64,000 nucleotides of DNA from Marinirhabdus sp963799365 (GTDB taxonomy: Bacteria > Bacteroidota > Bacteroidia > Flavobacteriales > Flavobacteriaceae). The notes under the pieces are model-generated. The model was not told the DNA's origin, ran no database searches, and was given only the letters and a program-made list of their open reading frames with translations. Below, in pieces: positions 53,532 through 62,009 of this stretch. The stretch lies in assembly GCA_963799365.1 (NCBI GenBank), contig CAWCWV010000001.1:186001-250000 (forward strand). Reading direction: 5' to 3'. A program made the position numbers and the translations under genes. The number at the start of each line of letters is the position of its first letter. The first letter of the stretch is position 1.

Positions 53532-54057
53532 TGCTTTTGTAAGCCTCCACTTTCTTTTTCAAAATTCCTCTGGCACGAGCCAGATTACTCTTAGACGTAC
53601 CATCACTAATTCCTAACATTTCTGCTATTTCTTTATGCTGGTACCCGTCCAAAACATACATAGAAAACACCAATCGATACCTATCTGGTAACTCTTGAAT
53701 TATCTGTAAGAGATACTTTAGAGGCACTTCACTCTCAATCACGACATCCTCATCATCTGGCTGCTCTATATTGGCTTCTTCCTTAATATTGAAAACTTTT
53801 TGCTTTCTGTATTTTTGGAGCACTGTATTTACGGTAATGCGTTTCATCCAGCCCTCAAAAGAACCTTTGTCTTTAAACTGCCCAACTTTAGCGAAAATGG
53901 TCATAAACGCATCTTGCAAATTGTCTTCGGCCTCCGCGTGGTTGGGCGAATACCGCAAGCAGATGGAAAATAAAACTCCGGAGTATTGTTGGTACAATGC
54001 GCCTTGCGCTTTTACATCTTGCTGCTTACATCTTTGTATGAGCTCGTCTAATGTCAA
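53521..54057 (-). CDS. ECF-type RNA polymerase sigma factor
   Basis: Sigma-70 family protein of 178 residues with only regions 2 and 4. Region 2 has 'YQQYSGVLFSICLRYSPNHA', 'DNLQDAFMTIFAKVGQFKDK' and 'FEGWMKRITVNTVLQKYRK'; region 4 has 'LPDRYRLVFSMYVLDGYQHK' and 'EIAEMLGISDGTSKSNLARA'. The start codon is TTG 54057, since an in-frame stop lies just upstream and there is no ATG. The last five codons are built from the 7-bp tandem repeat. It probably works with the membrane protein gene downstream. Confidence 0.92.
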   Translation of the reverse strand: MTLDELIQRCKQQDVKAQGALYQQYSGVLFSICLRYSPNHAEAEDNLQDAFMTIFAKVGQFKDKGSFEGWMKRITVNTVLQKYRKQKVFNIKEEANIEQPDDEDVVIESEVPLKYLLQIIQELPDRYRLVFSMYVLDGYQHKEIAEMLGISDGTSKSNLARARGILKKKVEAYKSSEQ

Positions 54058-54169
54058 ACGTAGTTGCTGTGGTTAGTGGTTGTTTTGGTTAGGACAACAC
54101 ACCTGTTTTCAGGCTTCTACAATGCGTAGATACCCTTAAACAGGTAGGGTTGCGTTAAAAAGTTATAAA

Positions 54170-55183
54170 CTATTCGTTTAACGCTGCAATAGAGTCTTTT
54201 ATTTTTAATTCTAACTCATCCATCAATTCTGGATTGTCCAACAGAAGTGCTTTTACTGCGTCTCTTCCTTGACCTAATTTGGTGTCGTCATAGCTAAACC
54301 AGGAGCCTGCTTTTTTAATGATTTCGAAATCTACGCCCAGGTCAATAATTTCTCCCACCTTGGAGATTCCTTGCCCGTACATAATATCAAATTCTGCTGT
54401 TTTAAAGGGTGGCGCTACTTTGTTCTTCACCACTTTTACGCGGGTTTTATTACCTAACACGTTACTGTTGCTGTCTTTAATTTGTGTAGAACGACGAATA
54501 TCCAATCGTACCGAACAGTAAAACTTTAAGGCGTTTCCACCTGTAGTAGTTTCAGGATTTCCAAACATGACCCCAATCTTTTCACGCAATTGGTTGATAA
54601 ATATAACCGTACAGTTTGTCTTACTAATAGATCCTGTTAGTTTTCTAAGGGCTTGAGACATCAACCGGGCGTGGAGTCCCATTTTACTATCTCCCATCTC
54701 GCCTTCAATTTCGCTTTTTGGAGTTAGGGCGGCTACAGAATCAATGACTATAATATCAATCGCGCCACTACGTATCAAGTTATCAGTAATTTCCAATGCT
54801 TGTTCCCCATTGTCCGGCTGGGAAATGATGAGGTTTTCTATGTCTACCCCTAATTTTTCAGCATAATAGCGATCAAAAGCGTGCTCTGCATCAATAAAAG
54901 CTGCGATACCTCCTTTTTTCTGAGCTTCAGCAATAGCGTGAAGGGTTAGGGTAGTTTTACCAGAAGATTCTGGTCCGTAGATTTCAATAACACGTCCGCG
55001 TGGATAGCCGCCAACCCCAAGGGCTACGTCCAGTCCTAGGGACCCTGTTGAGATAACGTCTACTTCTTGTACGGCGCTATCGCCCATTTTCATGACGGTC
55101 CCTTTTCCGTAGGTTTTGTCTAGTTTGTCTAAGGTTAGTTTTAATGCTTTTAATTTTGCGTCTTTTTCTTTATCTGTGCTCAT
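54170..55183 (-). CDS. recA: Recombinase RecA
   Basis: Strand-exchange ATPase of 337 residues. Seen: Walker A GPESSGKTT at residues 70-78, 'AFIDAEHAFDRYYAEKLGVD', Walker B region 'DIIVIDSVAALTPKSEIEGE', loop L2 'FINQLREKIGVMFGNPETTT' and 'GGNALKFYCSVRLDIRR'. The acidic C-terminus is short. It is the central enzyme of homologous recombination and SOS control. A probable promoter is at 55217-55244. Confidence 0.98.
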   Translation of the reverse strand: MSTDKEKDAKLKALKLTLDKLDKTYGKGTVMKMGDSAVQEVDVISTGSLGLDVALGVGGYPRGRVIEIYGPESSGKTTLTLHAIAEAQKKGGIAAFIDAEHAFDRYYAEKLGVDIENLIISQPDNGEQALEITDNLIRSGAIDIIVIDSVAALTPKSEIEGEMGDSKMGLHARLMSQALRKLTGSISKTNCTVIFINQLREKIGVMFGNPETTTGGNALKFYCSVRLDIRRSTQIKDSNSNVLGNKTRVKVVKNKVAPPFKTAEFDIMYGQGISKVGEIIDLGVDFEIIKKAGSWFSYDDTKLGQGRDAVKALLLDNPELMDELELKIKDSIAALNE

Positions 55184-55216
55184 GTGTTGTGATTATTTAT
55201 TGGGGAGTCCAAAGAG

Positions 55217-55244
55217 TAAAAATACTATTTCTTTGGGTTCGCAA
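55217..55244 (-). promoter_or_regulatory. Probable recA promoter (TTG-N17-TATTTTTA)
   Basis: On the minus strand TTG (55244-55242), 17 bases, then TATTTTTA (55224-55217), which differs from TAnnTTTG at the last base. It lies 33 bases ahead of the recA ATG. Confidence 0.45.
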
Positions 55245-55273
55245 CAACCAGAAGCTGCGTGGAATTAAATTTT

Positions 55274-55303
55274 TTGTTAACAGAATGAAAAGGTTTAATT
55301 TTG
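55274..55303 (+). promoter_or_regulatory. Promoter for trhO (TTG-N19-TAATTTTG)
   Basis: TTG at 55274-55276, 19 bases, then TAATTTTG at 55296-55303, a perfect Bacteroidota promoter. The transcript would start about 35 bases before the ATG at 55345. It is divergent to the recA promoter. Confidence 0.7.
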
Positions 55304-55344
55304 CGTCGTATAATAAGTCTTCAACACCCAAAAATTAGTATAGC

Positions 55345-56376
55345 ATGCAACTGTACAATAAAATGAGTGCGAAAGAACGGGCTGCTATGCTGGAAGAAGC
55401 CGGCGAAGAGCGTTTAACCCTTTCTTTTTACCAATATGCCAAGATAGGCAACCCAGAACTTTTTAGAAATCATGTATTCGTCGCTTGGGACGAGCTCGCT
55501 GTGCTGGGCCGCATTTATGTGGCGCATGAGGGTATTAATGCACAACTTTCTGTTCCTGCCCATCATTTTGAAGCCTTTAAGAATTTTCTCGACGGCATCT
55601 ATTTCCTGGAAAATGTACGCCTAAACATTGCAATTGAGCACGACCTAAAATCGTTTCTAAAGCTGAAAGTAAAAGTGCGTGACAAAATAGTGGCCGATGG
55701 ATTAAACGATACTACTTTCGACGTCACTAACAAAGGTATTCATGTAGATGCTGAAGGGTTTAACCAGCTCCTGGAAGATCCAGATACTGTTTTGGTAGAT
55801 ATGCGTAACCATTACGAAAGTGAAATAGGCCATTTTAAAGGAGCAATTACACCAGATGTAGATACGTTTCGGGACAGCTTGGATATTATAGAAGAAAACT
55901 TAAAAGATCACAAGGAAGATAAAAAACTGGTAATGTACTGTACTGGAGGCATCCGTTGTGAAAAAGCCAGTGCCTATTACAAACACAAAGGCTTTAAAAA
56001 TGTGTTTCAGCTGGAAGGCGGTATTATTGAATATGCCAGACAAGTCTCAACAAAAGGATTAGAAAATAAATTTTTAGGAAAAAACTTTGTGTTCGATCAC
56101 CGTCGTGGGGAGCGCATTTCAGAAGATATAATAGCGCATTGCCACCAATGTGGAGCCCCATGCGATACTCATGAAAATTGTGCTAATGAAGCGTGTCACC
56201 TTTTATTTATTCAGTGTGAAAGTTGCGCAGAAGCCTTGCAACATTGTTGCTCTGTCGAGTGTAAGGAAATAATCCAATTGCCGTACGAGGAACAAAAAAA
56301 ACTCCGAAGTGGCCAACAAAACAGCAATAAAATTTTCAAAAAAGGACGAAGCGAGAAGCTGAAGTATAAAAAATAG
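55345..56376 (+). CDS. trhO: tRNA uridine(34) hydroxylase, rhodanese-like
   Basis: Protein of 343 residues of the YceA/TrhO family, which makes 5-hydroxyuridine at tRNA position 34. Order: N-terminal acylphosphatase-like domain (with 'VAHEGINAQLSVP'), rhodanese domain (about 140-235, with 'VDMRNHYESEIGHFKGAI' and the active-site loop 'CTGGIRCEKA', C199), then a C-terminal cysteine-rich part ('CHQCGAPCDTHENC'). A methionine at codon 7 is an alternative start. The lysine-rich tail is short. Confidence 0.93.
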   Translation: MQLYNKMSAKERAAMLEEAGEERLTLSFYQYAKIGNPELFRNHVFVAWDELAVLGRIYVAHEGINAQLSVPAHHFEAFKNFLDGIYFLENVRLNIAIEHDLKSFLKLKVKVRDKIVADGLNDTTFDVTNKGIHVDAEGFNQLLEDPDTVLVDMRNHYESEIGHFKGAITPDVDTFRDSLDIIEENLKDHKEDKKLVMYCTGGIRCEKASAYYKHKGFKNVFQLEGGIIEYARQVSTKGLENKFLGKNFVFDHRRGERISEDIIAHCHQCGAPCDTHENCANEACHLLFIQCESCAEALQHCCSVECKEIIQLPYEEQKKLRSGQQNSNKIFKKGRSEKLKYKK

Positions 56377-56462
56377 TCGGTAGTTGGTAGCGGGTAGGAC
56401 GCTTCGTTTTGAGTGGTGAGTGTTGAGAGCGCTTCGCTTTGAGTAGTGAGTTTTTTATTTTA

Positions 56463-56494
56463 CCCAGTTCCCCAGTTCCCCAGTTCCCCAGTTC
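56463..56494. repeat. Tandem 8-bp repeat (CCCAGTTC x4)
   Basis: Four perfect head-to-tail copies of CCCAGTTC in the trhO-ricT gap, outside any recognised gene. Confidence 0.9.
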
Positions 56495-56672
56495 CCTATT
56501 CGTCGTTTGCGCCTCGTACTTCTTTTTTCTCCAATTTTTACTTTCGTTTTACTACTTTAAAAATTCGTATAGTGTCAATCGTACATCGTCAATATATTTG
56601 GTATCTTTACTTATTAAAATATTCGTTTAATTTTCGAGAGGTTTCATAACTAGTAATAACCTTCACCATGTA

Positions 56673-56694
56673 AGACTGAGCGCAGTCGAAGTCT
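56673..56694 (+). repeat. Covarying hairpin element, copy 6
   Basis: Arms AGACT and AGTCT (5 perfect pairs) enclose the consensus core GAGCGCAGTCGA. It lies 76 bases ahead of the ricT start. Confidence 0.75.
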
Positions 56695-56769
56695 AATTCG
56701 ATGCGCAAAATTTAAGGAAAAGCAAGGTTCGGTTACTTTAATAAACCTCCACTATATATATACAAAATT

Positions 56770-58068
56770 ATGGGCTGTACCAGCTGTGCCACAGGCGCCA
56801 ACGGACAGCCAAAGGGTTGCAAGAACAATGGTACTTGCGGCACCGATGGCTGTAACAAATTAACGGTGTTCGATTGGCTTTCAAATATGTCGCTTCCTGG
56901 CAATCAGGAACCGTTTAATGCGGTAGAAGTTCGTTTTAAAAACGGGCGTAAACACTTTTACCAAAATCCAGATAAACTTTCTTTATCTATAGGCGATACC
57001 GTAGCAACCGAAGCGGCACCAGGACATGACATTGGAATGGTAACCCTCACGGGCGAATTGGTACGTGTCCAAATGAAAAAGAAAAAGGAACTTGTAGCTA
57101 TTCCTGCACTTCCTAAAATTTACAGAAAGGCCACTCAAAAAGATATAGATATTTGGCAAGAATGTAGAGATCGTGAAGCAGATATTCAGAAAAGATCGCG
57201 TGAAATTGCCATTAGACTTGGACTACAGATGAAGCTGAGCGATATAGAGTTTCAAGGTGATGGTTCTAAAGCTATTTTCTATTATACGGCAGAAGAACGG
57301 GTAGATTTCCGTCAATTAATCAAGGAATTTGCACGCACCTTCAACACACGTATTGAGATGAAACAAGTGGGACTACGCCAAGAAGCAGCACGCTTGGGTG
57401 GAATTGGTTCTTGTGGACGTGAATTGTGTTGTTCTACCTGGTTAACAGATTTTAGGTCTGTGAATACTTCGGCAGCCAGATACCAGCAACTGAGTTTAAA
57501 TCCGCAAAAATTAGCAGGACAGTGTGGAAAGCTGAAATGTTGCCTAAACTATGAGTTGGATATGTATCTAGAAGCATTAGAGATATTCCCGAAGAGTGAT
57601 ATAAAACTGAAGACGGAAAAAGGAAATGCCTATTGCCAAAAGACCGACATTTTTAAAGGACTTATGTGGTTCGTTTATGAGAAAGACGGCATGAATTGGC
57701 ACACCCTAAAAGTTGAAAAAGTTAACGAGATAATTGCTATTAACAAAAAGGGAAATACAGTTGCAAGTCTAGAAGAATATATTGAAGACGTTGTAGTTTC
57801 CAGCGAAAAAGTTTATAGTGATGTGGTAGGGCAAGACAGCCTTACAAGATTTGATAGGCCTAAGCAGTCTAAAAATAGTAGAAGAAATAAAAGTAGCGGG
57901 AACCGAAATAAAAACAACAACAAAAGCGAGAATAGCGGAGGAAATACCCGAAATAAAAAAAATGCGAAAAGCAAAGACGGCCATACGCAAAAAGGGAATA
58001 CTTCCAAAACGGGAACTGCACAAAACAAAAAAAGAAGACCAAAACCAAAACCGAAAAACAATGCGTAA
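56770..58068 (+). CDS. ricT: PSP1-domain protein, RicT-like iron-sulfur complex subunit
   Basis: Protein of 432 residues. A cysteine-rich N-terminus ('MGCTSCATG', 'KGCKNNGTCGTDGC') leads into the PSP1 domain, with 'ALPKIYRKATQKDIDIWQEC', 'IEFQGDGSKAIFYYTAEERV' and the family cysteines in 'GIGSCGRELCCSTWL' and 'LAGQCGKLKCCLNYE'. The last 80 residues are an N/K/R-rich low-complexity tail. In Bacillus the RicT complex binds two 4Fe-4S clusters and affects RNA processing; here the partners are not in view. It overlaps gldH by 8 bases. Confidence 0.88.
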   Translation: MGCTSCATGANGQPKGCKNNGTCGTDGCNKLTVFDWLSNMSLPGNQEPFNAVEVRFKNGRKHFYQNPDKLSLSIGDTVATEAAPGHDIGMVTLTGELVRVQMKKKKELVAIPALPKIYRKATQKDIDIWQECRDREADIQKRSREIAIRLGLQMKLSDIEFQGDGSKAIFYYTAEERVDFRQLIKEFARTFNTRIEMKQVGLRQEAARLGGIGSCGRELCCSTWLTDFRSVNTSAARYQQLSLNPQKLAGQCGKLKCCLNYELDMYLEALEIFPKSDIKLKTEKGNAYCQKTDIFKGLMWFVYEKDGMNWHTLKVEKVNEIIAINKKGNTVASLEEYIEDVVVSSEKVYSDVVGQDSLTRFDRPKQSKNSRRNKSSGNRNKNNNKSENSGGNTRNKKNAKSKDGHTQKGNTSKTGTAQNKKRRPKPKPKNNA

Positions 58069-58549
58069 TGTTTTTGTAGCATTAGTTATCTTGGTAGTTT
58101 GCTCGTCCTGCGATAGTACTGTAGTTTGGAGTGAAACCCAATCTGTTGCTGGAACTTGGGATAAACAAGAAGAAGTAATTTTCAGTGTTTCTAACTTGGA
58201 TTCGTTAAAAAACTATAATATTTTTATCAATTTGCGTAATACGAATGACTACCCGTTTAACAATGTCTTTTTGATAGCGGCTATTGAATTTCCCTACGGA
58301 AAAATAATTACAGATACCCTGGAATACAAAATGGCACACCCAAATGGCGAATGGATGGGAGCAGGAATAGGCAGCGTAAAAGAGAATAAATTATGGCTTC
58401 GGGAAAACATACAATTTTCTGAAAATGGAAACTATAACATAATTCTAACACAGGCAGTACGCAATAACGGCGAAACAGAGGGCGTTAGTCAATTACCAGG
58501 TATTACAGATGTTGGTATTAGTATTGAAGAAGTGACACAATCTCCATAA
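58061..58549 (+). CDS. gldH: Gliding motility lipoprotein GldH
   Basis: Lipoprotein of 162 residues. I chose ATG 58061 (MRNVFVALVIL), which gives a normal signal peptide and the lipobox 'VVCSSCDST'. Further upstream the same frame runs within ricT and is not coding for it. Family hallmarks are 'NIFINLRNTNDYPFNNVFLI' and 'IGSVKENKLWLRENIQF'. GldH is required for gliding and for the type IX secretion machinery in Flavobacterium. It is 2 bases ahead of the penicillin-binding protein gene. Confidence 0.9.
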   Translation: MRNVFVALVILVVCSSCDSTVVWSETQSVAGTWDKQEEVIFSVSNLDSLKNYNIFINLRNTNDYPFNNVFLIAAIEFPYGKIITDTLEYKMAHPNGEWMGAGIGSVKENKLWLRENIQFSENGNYNIILTQAVRNNGETEGVSQLPGITDVGISIEEVTQSP

Positions 58550-58551
58550 GT

Positions 58552-60867
58552 ATGGCAATTACAAAAAAAACAAAAAAGAAAAGTACACAAGCGGATAATA
58601 AGAAGCATGCTAAAACGGTATGGATGTTATTAGGTGGTGGCGTGCTCTTTATTTTCCTAATATTTTTATTGGCTTCTTGGGGTGTCTTTGGTAAATTACC
58701 AGATCCCTCTGAATATGAAAACCCAGAAAAAGATCTGGCAACACAAATTGTATCTACCGACGGTGTAGTGATCGGTAAGTTTTTTAAAGACAACCGTACC
58801 CCGGTTCAGTTTGACGACTTGCCGGATCATTTAGTAAATGCACTTATTGCAACTGAAGATATACGTTTTTACGACCATAGCGGCATCGATGTTAGAGGAA
58901 CCCTAAGGGCTGCAGCTTCTTTAGGTAGTAAAGGTGGAGCAAGTACGATATCACAGCAAGTGGCAAGACAGCTCTTTGTAGGACAAGCATCTAAAAATAC
59001 TTTTTCAAGAATACTACAAAAATTTAAAGAATGGGTTATCGCAACCCGTCTTGAACGTAGGTATACTAAAGATGAAATCATTACAATGTATTTTAATACC
59101 TACGATTTCTTGAATTTGGCGATTGGAATTGAATCTGCTGCCAACATCTATTTTGACAAACCTCCTTCTGAATTGACTACAGTAGAATCTGCTATGCTGG
59201 TTGGGATGTTTAAAAACTCCTCTTTATACAATCCAGTGCGTAATCCAGTAGGTGTTACAAACCGAAGAAACGTAGTACTTGCGCAAATGGCAAAGTATGA
59301 TTTTATAACTGAACAGGTAAAAGATTCTTTACAAGCGCTTCCACTAAATGTGAAATTTACCCCACAAGACCATAATGAAGGCTTGGCAACATATTTCAGA
59401 GAATATGTTCGTGGCTATATGAAAGATTGGGCCAAAGAAAACCCGAAGCCTGATGGAACTTTTTACAATATTGATAGCGACGGAATGAAGGTATTTGTAA
59501 CCTTAGATTCAAAAATGCAGGAATATGCAGAAGATGCCATGACGAGGCATATGATCAAGTTGCAGAAAGAATTCGACAAGCAGAACGAGAAAAATAAAAC
59601 AGCTCCTTTCCGAGATATAAACGAAGAAGAGACGGCTAACATTATGAACTCTGGTATGCGGCGAAGCGATCGTTGGAGAGAACTTGAAAAACAAGGTAAA
59701 TCTGACAAGGAAATTATTGCCAGTTTCAAGAAAAAAACAAAGATGCGCATTTTTACTTGGAAAAATAAAGATCGGTACATTGATACCATTATGACTCCAA
59801 TGGACTCCTTACGCTATTATAAAGGTATTTTGCGTGCAGGAATGATGTCTATGGACCCAACAACTGGAGAAGTAAAAGCATGGGTAGGTGGTGCCGACTA
59901 TAAAAACTTTAAATACGATATGGTTAAGACAGGGCAGCGCCAGATTGGCTCAACTTTCAAGCCTTTTGTATATGCTACGGCCATAGACCAAATGCATATG
60001 TCGCCTTGTGACACCTTACCTAATACTCCGTATACCATTGAAGCTGGTAAGTATGGTTTACTAAAACCTTGGACTCCCAAAAACGCAGGAGGTGATTATG
60101 GAGCTATGATGAATTTAAAACAAGCATTAGCACAATCTGTAAATACAATCACAGCAAGACTTATTGATAGAGTAGGCCCAAAGCCTGTTATAGATCTGGT
60201 TGAAAAAATGGGTATGGATATTTCAGATATTCCTGAGTCGCCTTCCATTGCATTAGGTACAGCAGACGTTTCGTTATACGAAATGGTAGGAGCATACAGT
60301 ACCTTTGCCAACGAGGGAGTATATATTAAGCCTACTTTAATTACAAGAATAGAAGATAAAAACGGAACTGTACTATATCAAAATGTACCCGAAACTAAAG
60401 ACGTAATTAGCGACGAAACGGCTTATGTAACCTTAAGTTTAATGGAAGGAGTAACACAATCTGGTTCGGGTTCTCGATTAAGAGGAACTGGGCGAAGTTC
60501 CAAATTATACGACGATGTAGTAACGGGGTACCCATATAATTTCAAAAACCCAATTGCTGGTAAAACAGGAACATCACAAAATAATAGCGACGGCTGGTTT
60601 ATGGGCATTGTCCCTAATTTGGTTACTGGTGTTTGGGTTGGTGGAGAGGATCGTGCCACCCATTTTGCCAATACTGCTTATGGGCAAGGTGCCACAATGG
60701 CGTTACCTATATGGGGAATGTATATGAAAAGTTGCTATGCCAATGAAGAGCTGAATATTTCAACAGATGGTTTTAAAAGACCGAAAAACCTTTCTATTAT
60801 TACAAATTGTAGTGATTATAAAAATAATGGCGATGGTGATGAGATTCCAGATGAATTTGATTTTTAA
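58552..60867 (+). CDS. Class A penicillin-binding protein (PBP1A family)
   Basis: Bifunctional peptidoglycan synthase of 771 residues. One N-terminal membrane helix (about residues 24-45), then the GT51 transglycosylase domain with 'ATEDIRFYDHSGIDVRG', 'GASTISQQVARQLF' and 'KEWVIATRLERRYTKDEII'. The transpeptidase domain has the SxxK serine in 'GSTFKPFVYATAID', the SxN motif in 'SVNTITARL' and 'KTGTSQNNSDGWF'. It polymerises and cross-links the cell wall. It is in one operon with ricT and gldH. Confidence 0.95.
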   Translation: MAITKKTKKKSTQADNKKHAKTVWMLLGGGVLFIFLIFLLASWGVFGKLPDPSEYENPEKDLATQIVSTDGVVIGKFFKDNRTPVQFDDLPDHLVNALIATEDIRFYDHSGIDVRGTLRAAASLGSKGGASTISQQVARQLFVGQASKNTFSRILQKFKEWVIATRLERRYTKDEIITMYFNTYDFLNLAIGIESAANIYFDKPPSELTTVESAMLVGMFKNSSLYNPVRNPVGVTNRRNVVLAQMAKYDFITEQVKDSLQALPLNVKFTPQDHNEGLATYFREYVRGYMKDWAKENPKPDGTFYNIDSDGMKVFVTLDSKMQEYAEDAMTRHMIKLQKEFDKQNEKNKTAPFRDINEEETANIMNSGMRRSDRWRELEKQGKSDKEIIASFKKKTKMRIFTWKNKDRYIDTIMTPMDSLRYYKGILRAGMMSMDPTTGEVKAWVGGADYKNFKYDMVKTGQRQIGSTFKPFVYATAIDQMHMSPCDTLPNTPYTIEAGKYGLLKPWTPKNAGGDYGAMMNLKQALAQSVNTITARLIDRVGPKPVIDLVEKMGMDISDIPESPSIALGTADVSLYEMVGAYSTFANEGVYIKPTLITRIEDKNGTVLYQNVPETKDVISDETAYVTLSLMEGVTQSGSGSRLRGTGRSSKLYDDVVTGYPYNFKNPIAGKTGTSQNNSDGWFMGIVPNLVTGVWVGGEDRATHFANTAYGQGATMALPIWGMYMKSCYANEELNISTDGFKRPKNLSIITNCSDYKNNGDGDEIPDEFDF

Positions 60868-60879
60868 TAAGACAATAGT

Positions 60880-61578
60880 ATGATTAATAAAAAAGTAGCT
60901 AACGTAACCGAAGCCTGTAAAGGCGTAGCAGATGGGATGACTTTTATGCTAGGAGGGTTCGGACTTAGCGGAATTCCAGAAAATGCCATTGCTGAATTGG
61001 TTAGACTCAATGTTAATGATGTTACTTGTATTTCAAACAATGCAGGTGTAGACGATTTTGGCTTGGGGTTATTACTTCAGAAAAAACAAATAAAGAAAAT
61101 GATCTCTTCCTATGTAGGCGAAAATGCTGAATTTGAACGCCAAATGCTAAGTGGAGAATTGGATGTAGAATTGATTCCACAAGGAACGTTGGCACAACGT
61201 GCGAGAGCCGCCCAAAGCGGTATTCCTGCATTTTATACCCCAGCTGGTTATGGCACCGAAGTAGCCGAGGGGAAAGAAAGTAGAGAGTTTAATGGTAAAA
61301 TGCACATCTTAGAACATGCTTTTAAAGCAGATTTCGCCTTTGTAAAAGCGTGGAAAGGAGACGAAGCAGGAAACCTTATTTTTAAAGGAACTGCTCGTAA
61401 CTTCAACCCAAATATGTGTGGCGCTGCAACAATTACAGTAGCCGAGGTGGAAGAATTATTGCCTGCAGGAAGCTTAGATCCAAACGAAATACACATCCCT
61501 GGGATCTTTGTACAACGCATCTTCCAGGGTGAGAAGTACGAAAAGAGAATAGAACAAAGAACCGTAAGACAGAGATGA
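60880..61578 (+). CDS. scoA: 3-oxoacid CoA-transferase subunit A
   Basis: Subunit of 232 residues of a class I CoA-transferase (succinyl-CoA:3-ketoacid type). Seen: 'DGMTFMLGGFGLSGIPENAI' near residues 19-38, 'NNAGVDDFGLGLLLQKKQI', 'LIPQGTLAQRARAAQSGIPA', and 'DFAFVKAWKGDEAGNL'. It works with subunit B encoded at 62010. It moves CoA between succinate and acetoacetate for ketone body or branched-chain use. The two subunits are normally adjacent; here a four-helix-bundle gene is inserted between them. Confidence 0.94.
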   Translation: MINKKVANVTEACKGVADGMTFMLGGFGLSGIPENAIAELVRLNVNDVTCISNNAGVDDFGLGLLLQKKQIKKMISSYVGENAEFERQMLSGELDVELIPQGTLAQRARAAQSGIPAFYTPAGYGTEVAEGKESREFNGKMHILEHAFKADFAFVKAWKGDEAGNLIFKGTARNFNPNMCGAATITVAEVEELLPAGSLDPNEIHIPGIFVQRIFQGEKYEKRIEQRTVRQR

Positions 61579-61598
61579 TGTGTGAATTTGAAGATGCA

Positions 61599-61609
61599 AT
61601 AATTTGAAA
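61599..61609 (+). repeat. Left inverted repeat of the scoA-scoB insert
   Basis: ATAATTTGAAA, perfect reverse complement of 61998-62008. It starts 21 bases after the scoA stop and precedes the broken four-helix-bundle gene. Confidence 0.65.
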
Positions 61610-61619
61610 GTTAAATTAT

Positions 61620-61972
61620 ATGAGAAATGATAAAGAGAATGTCATAGTTGTTAAAACTTTCAATTTTGCACTTGAGATAATTGATATACTGAAAAACTTC
61701 GGAACTTACATAAGTTCGAAATGGCTTCTCAGCTTTTTAAAAGTGGAACCTCCATCGGAGCTAATACGCGAGAAGCTCAAAATGCTGAAAGTACCGCAGA
61801 TTTTATACATAAATTCAAAATAGCCGCTAAAGAAACCGATGAAACAGATTTTTGGGTGCGACTGTGCAAGGCATCAAAGCATTATCCTGATCCGCCAAAA
61901 GAACTTAAAACTGAACTAGATTCAATTAATAAGATTATTTCAAAAATAATTAGCACGAGTAAAAGGAAATAA
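61620..61972 (+). pseudogene. Four-helix-bundle protein (S23 type), frameshifted, between scoA and scoB
   Basis: The first part (from ATG 61620, 'VVKTFNFALEIIDILK') and the second part ('LHKFEMASQLFKSGTSIGAN' to the stop at 61972) are in different frames. Adding one A to the A run near 61692-61696 joins them into 117 residues with the family signature 'FKSGTSIGANTREAQ'. It is clearly related to the intact gene at 34979. It is flanked by inverted repeats and sits in an otherwise standard two-gene operon. It may be a pseudogene, a slippage-controlled gene or an assembly error. Confidence 0.85.
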
Positions 61973-61997
61973 TTTTCAAATCAACACACCTTCAAAT

Positions 61998-62008
61998 TTT
62001 CAAATTAT
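61998..62008 (+). repeat. Right inverted repeat of the scoA-scoB insert
   Basis: TTTCAAATTAT, perfect reverse complement of 61599-61609, placed 1 base before the scoB start codon. A run of TTCAAAT-like units precedes it from 61974. Confidence 0.65.
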
Positions 62009-62009
62009 A

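Larger units (their letters stand above)
56377..56769. other. Repeat-bearing intergenic region between trhO and ricT
   Basis: No gene is recognised here. It holds a 21-bp direct repeat with two mismatches (56401-56421 and 56431-56451), an 8-bp tandem array (56463-56494), an exact -7 box TATATTTG at 56593-56600 without a matching TTG, and hairpin element copy 6 (56673-56694). Confidence 0.7.

Noticed and set aside
57851..58060. Upstream extension of the gldH frame inside ricT
   Set aside because: It would remove the signal peptide from the N-terminus and is the shadow of the ricT low-complexity tail; the ATG at 58061 gives a normal lipoprotein.
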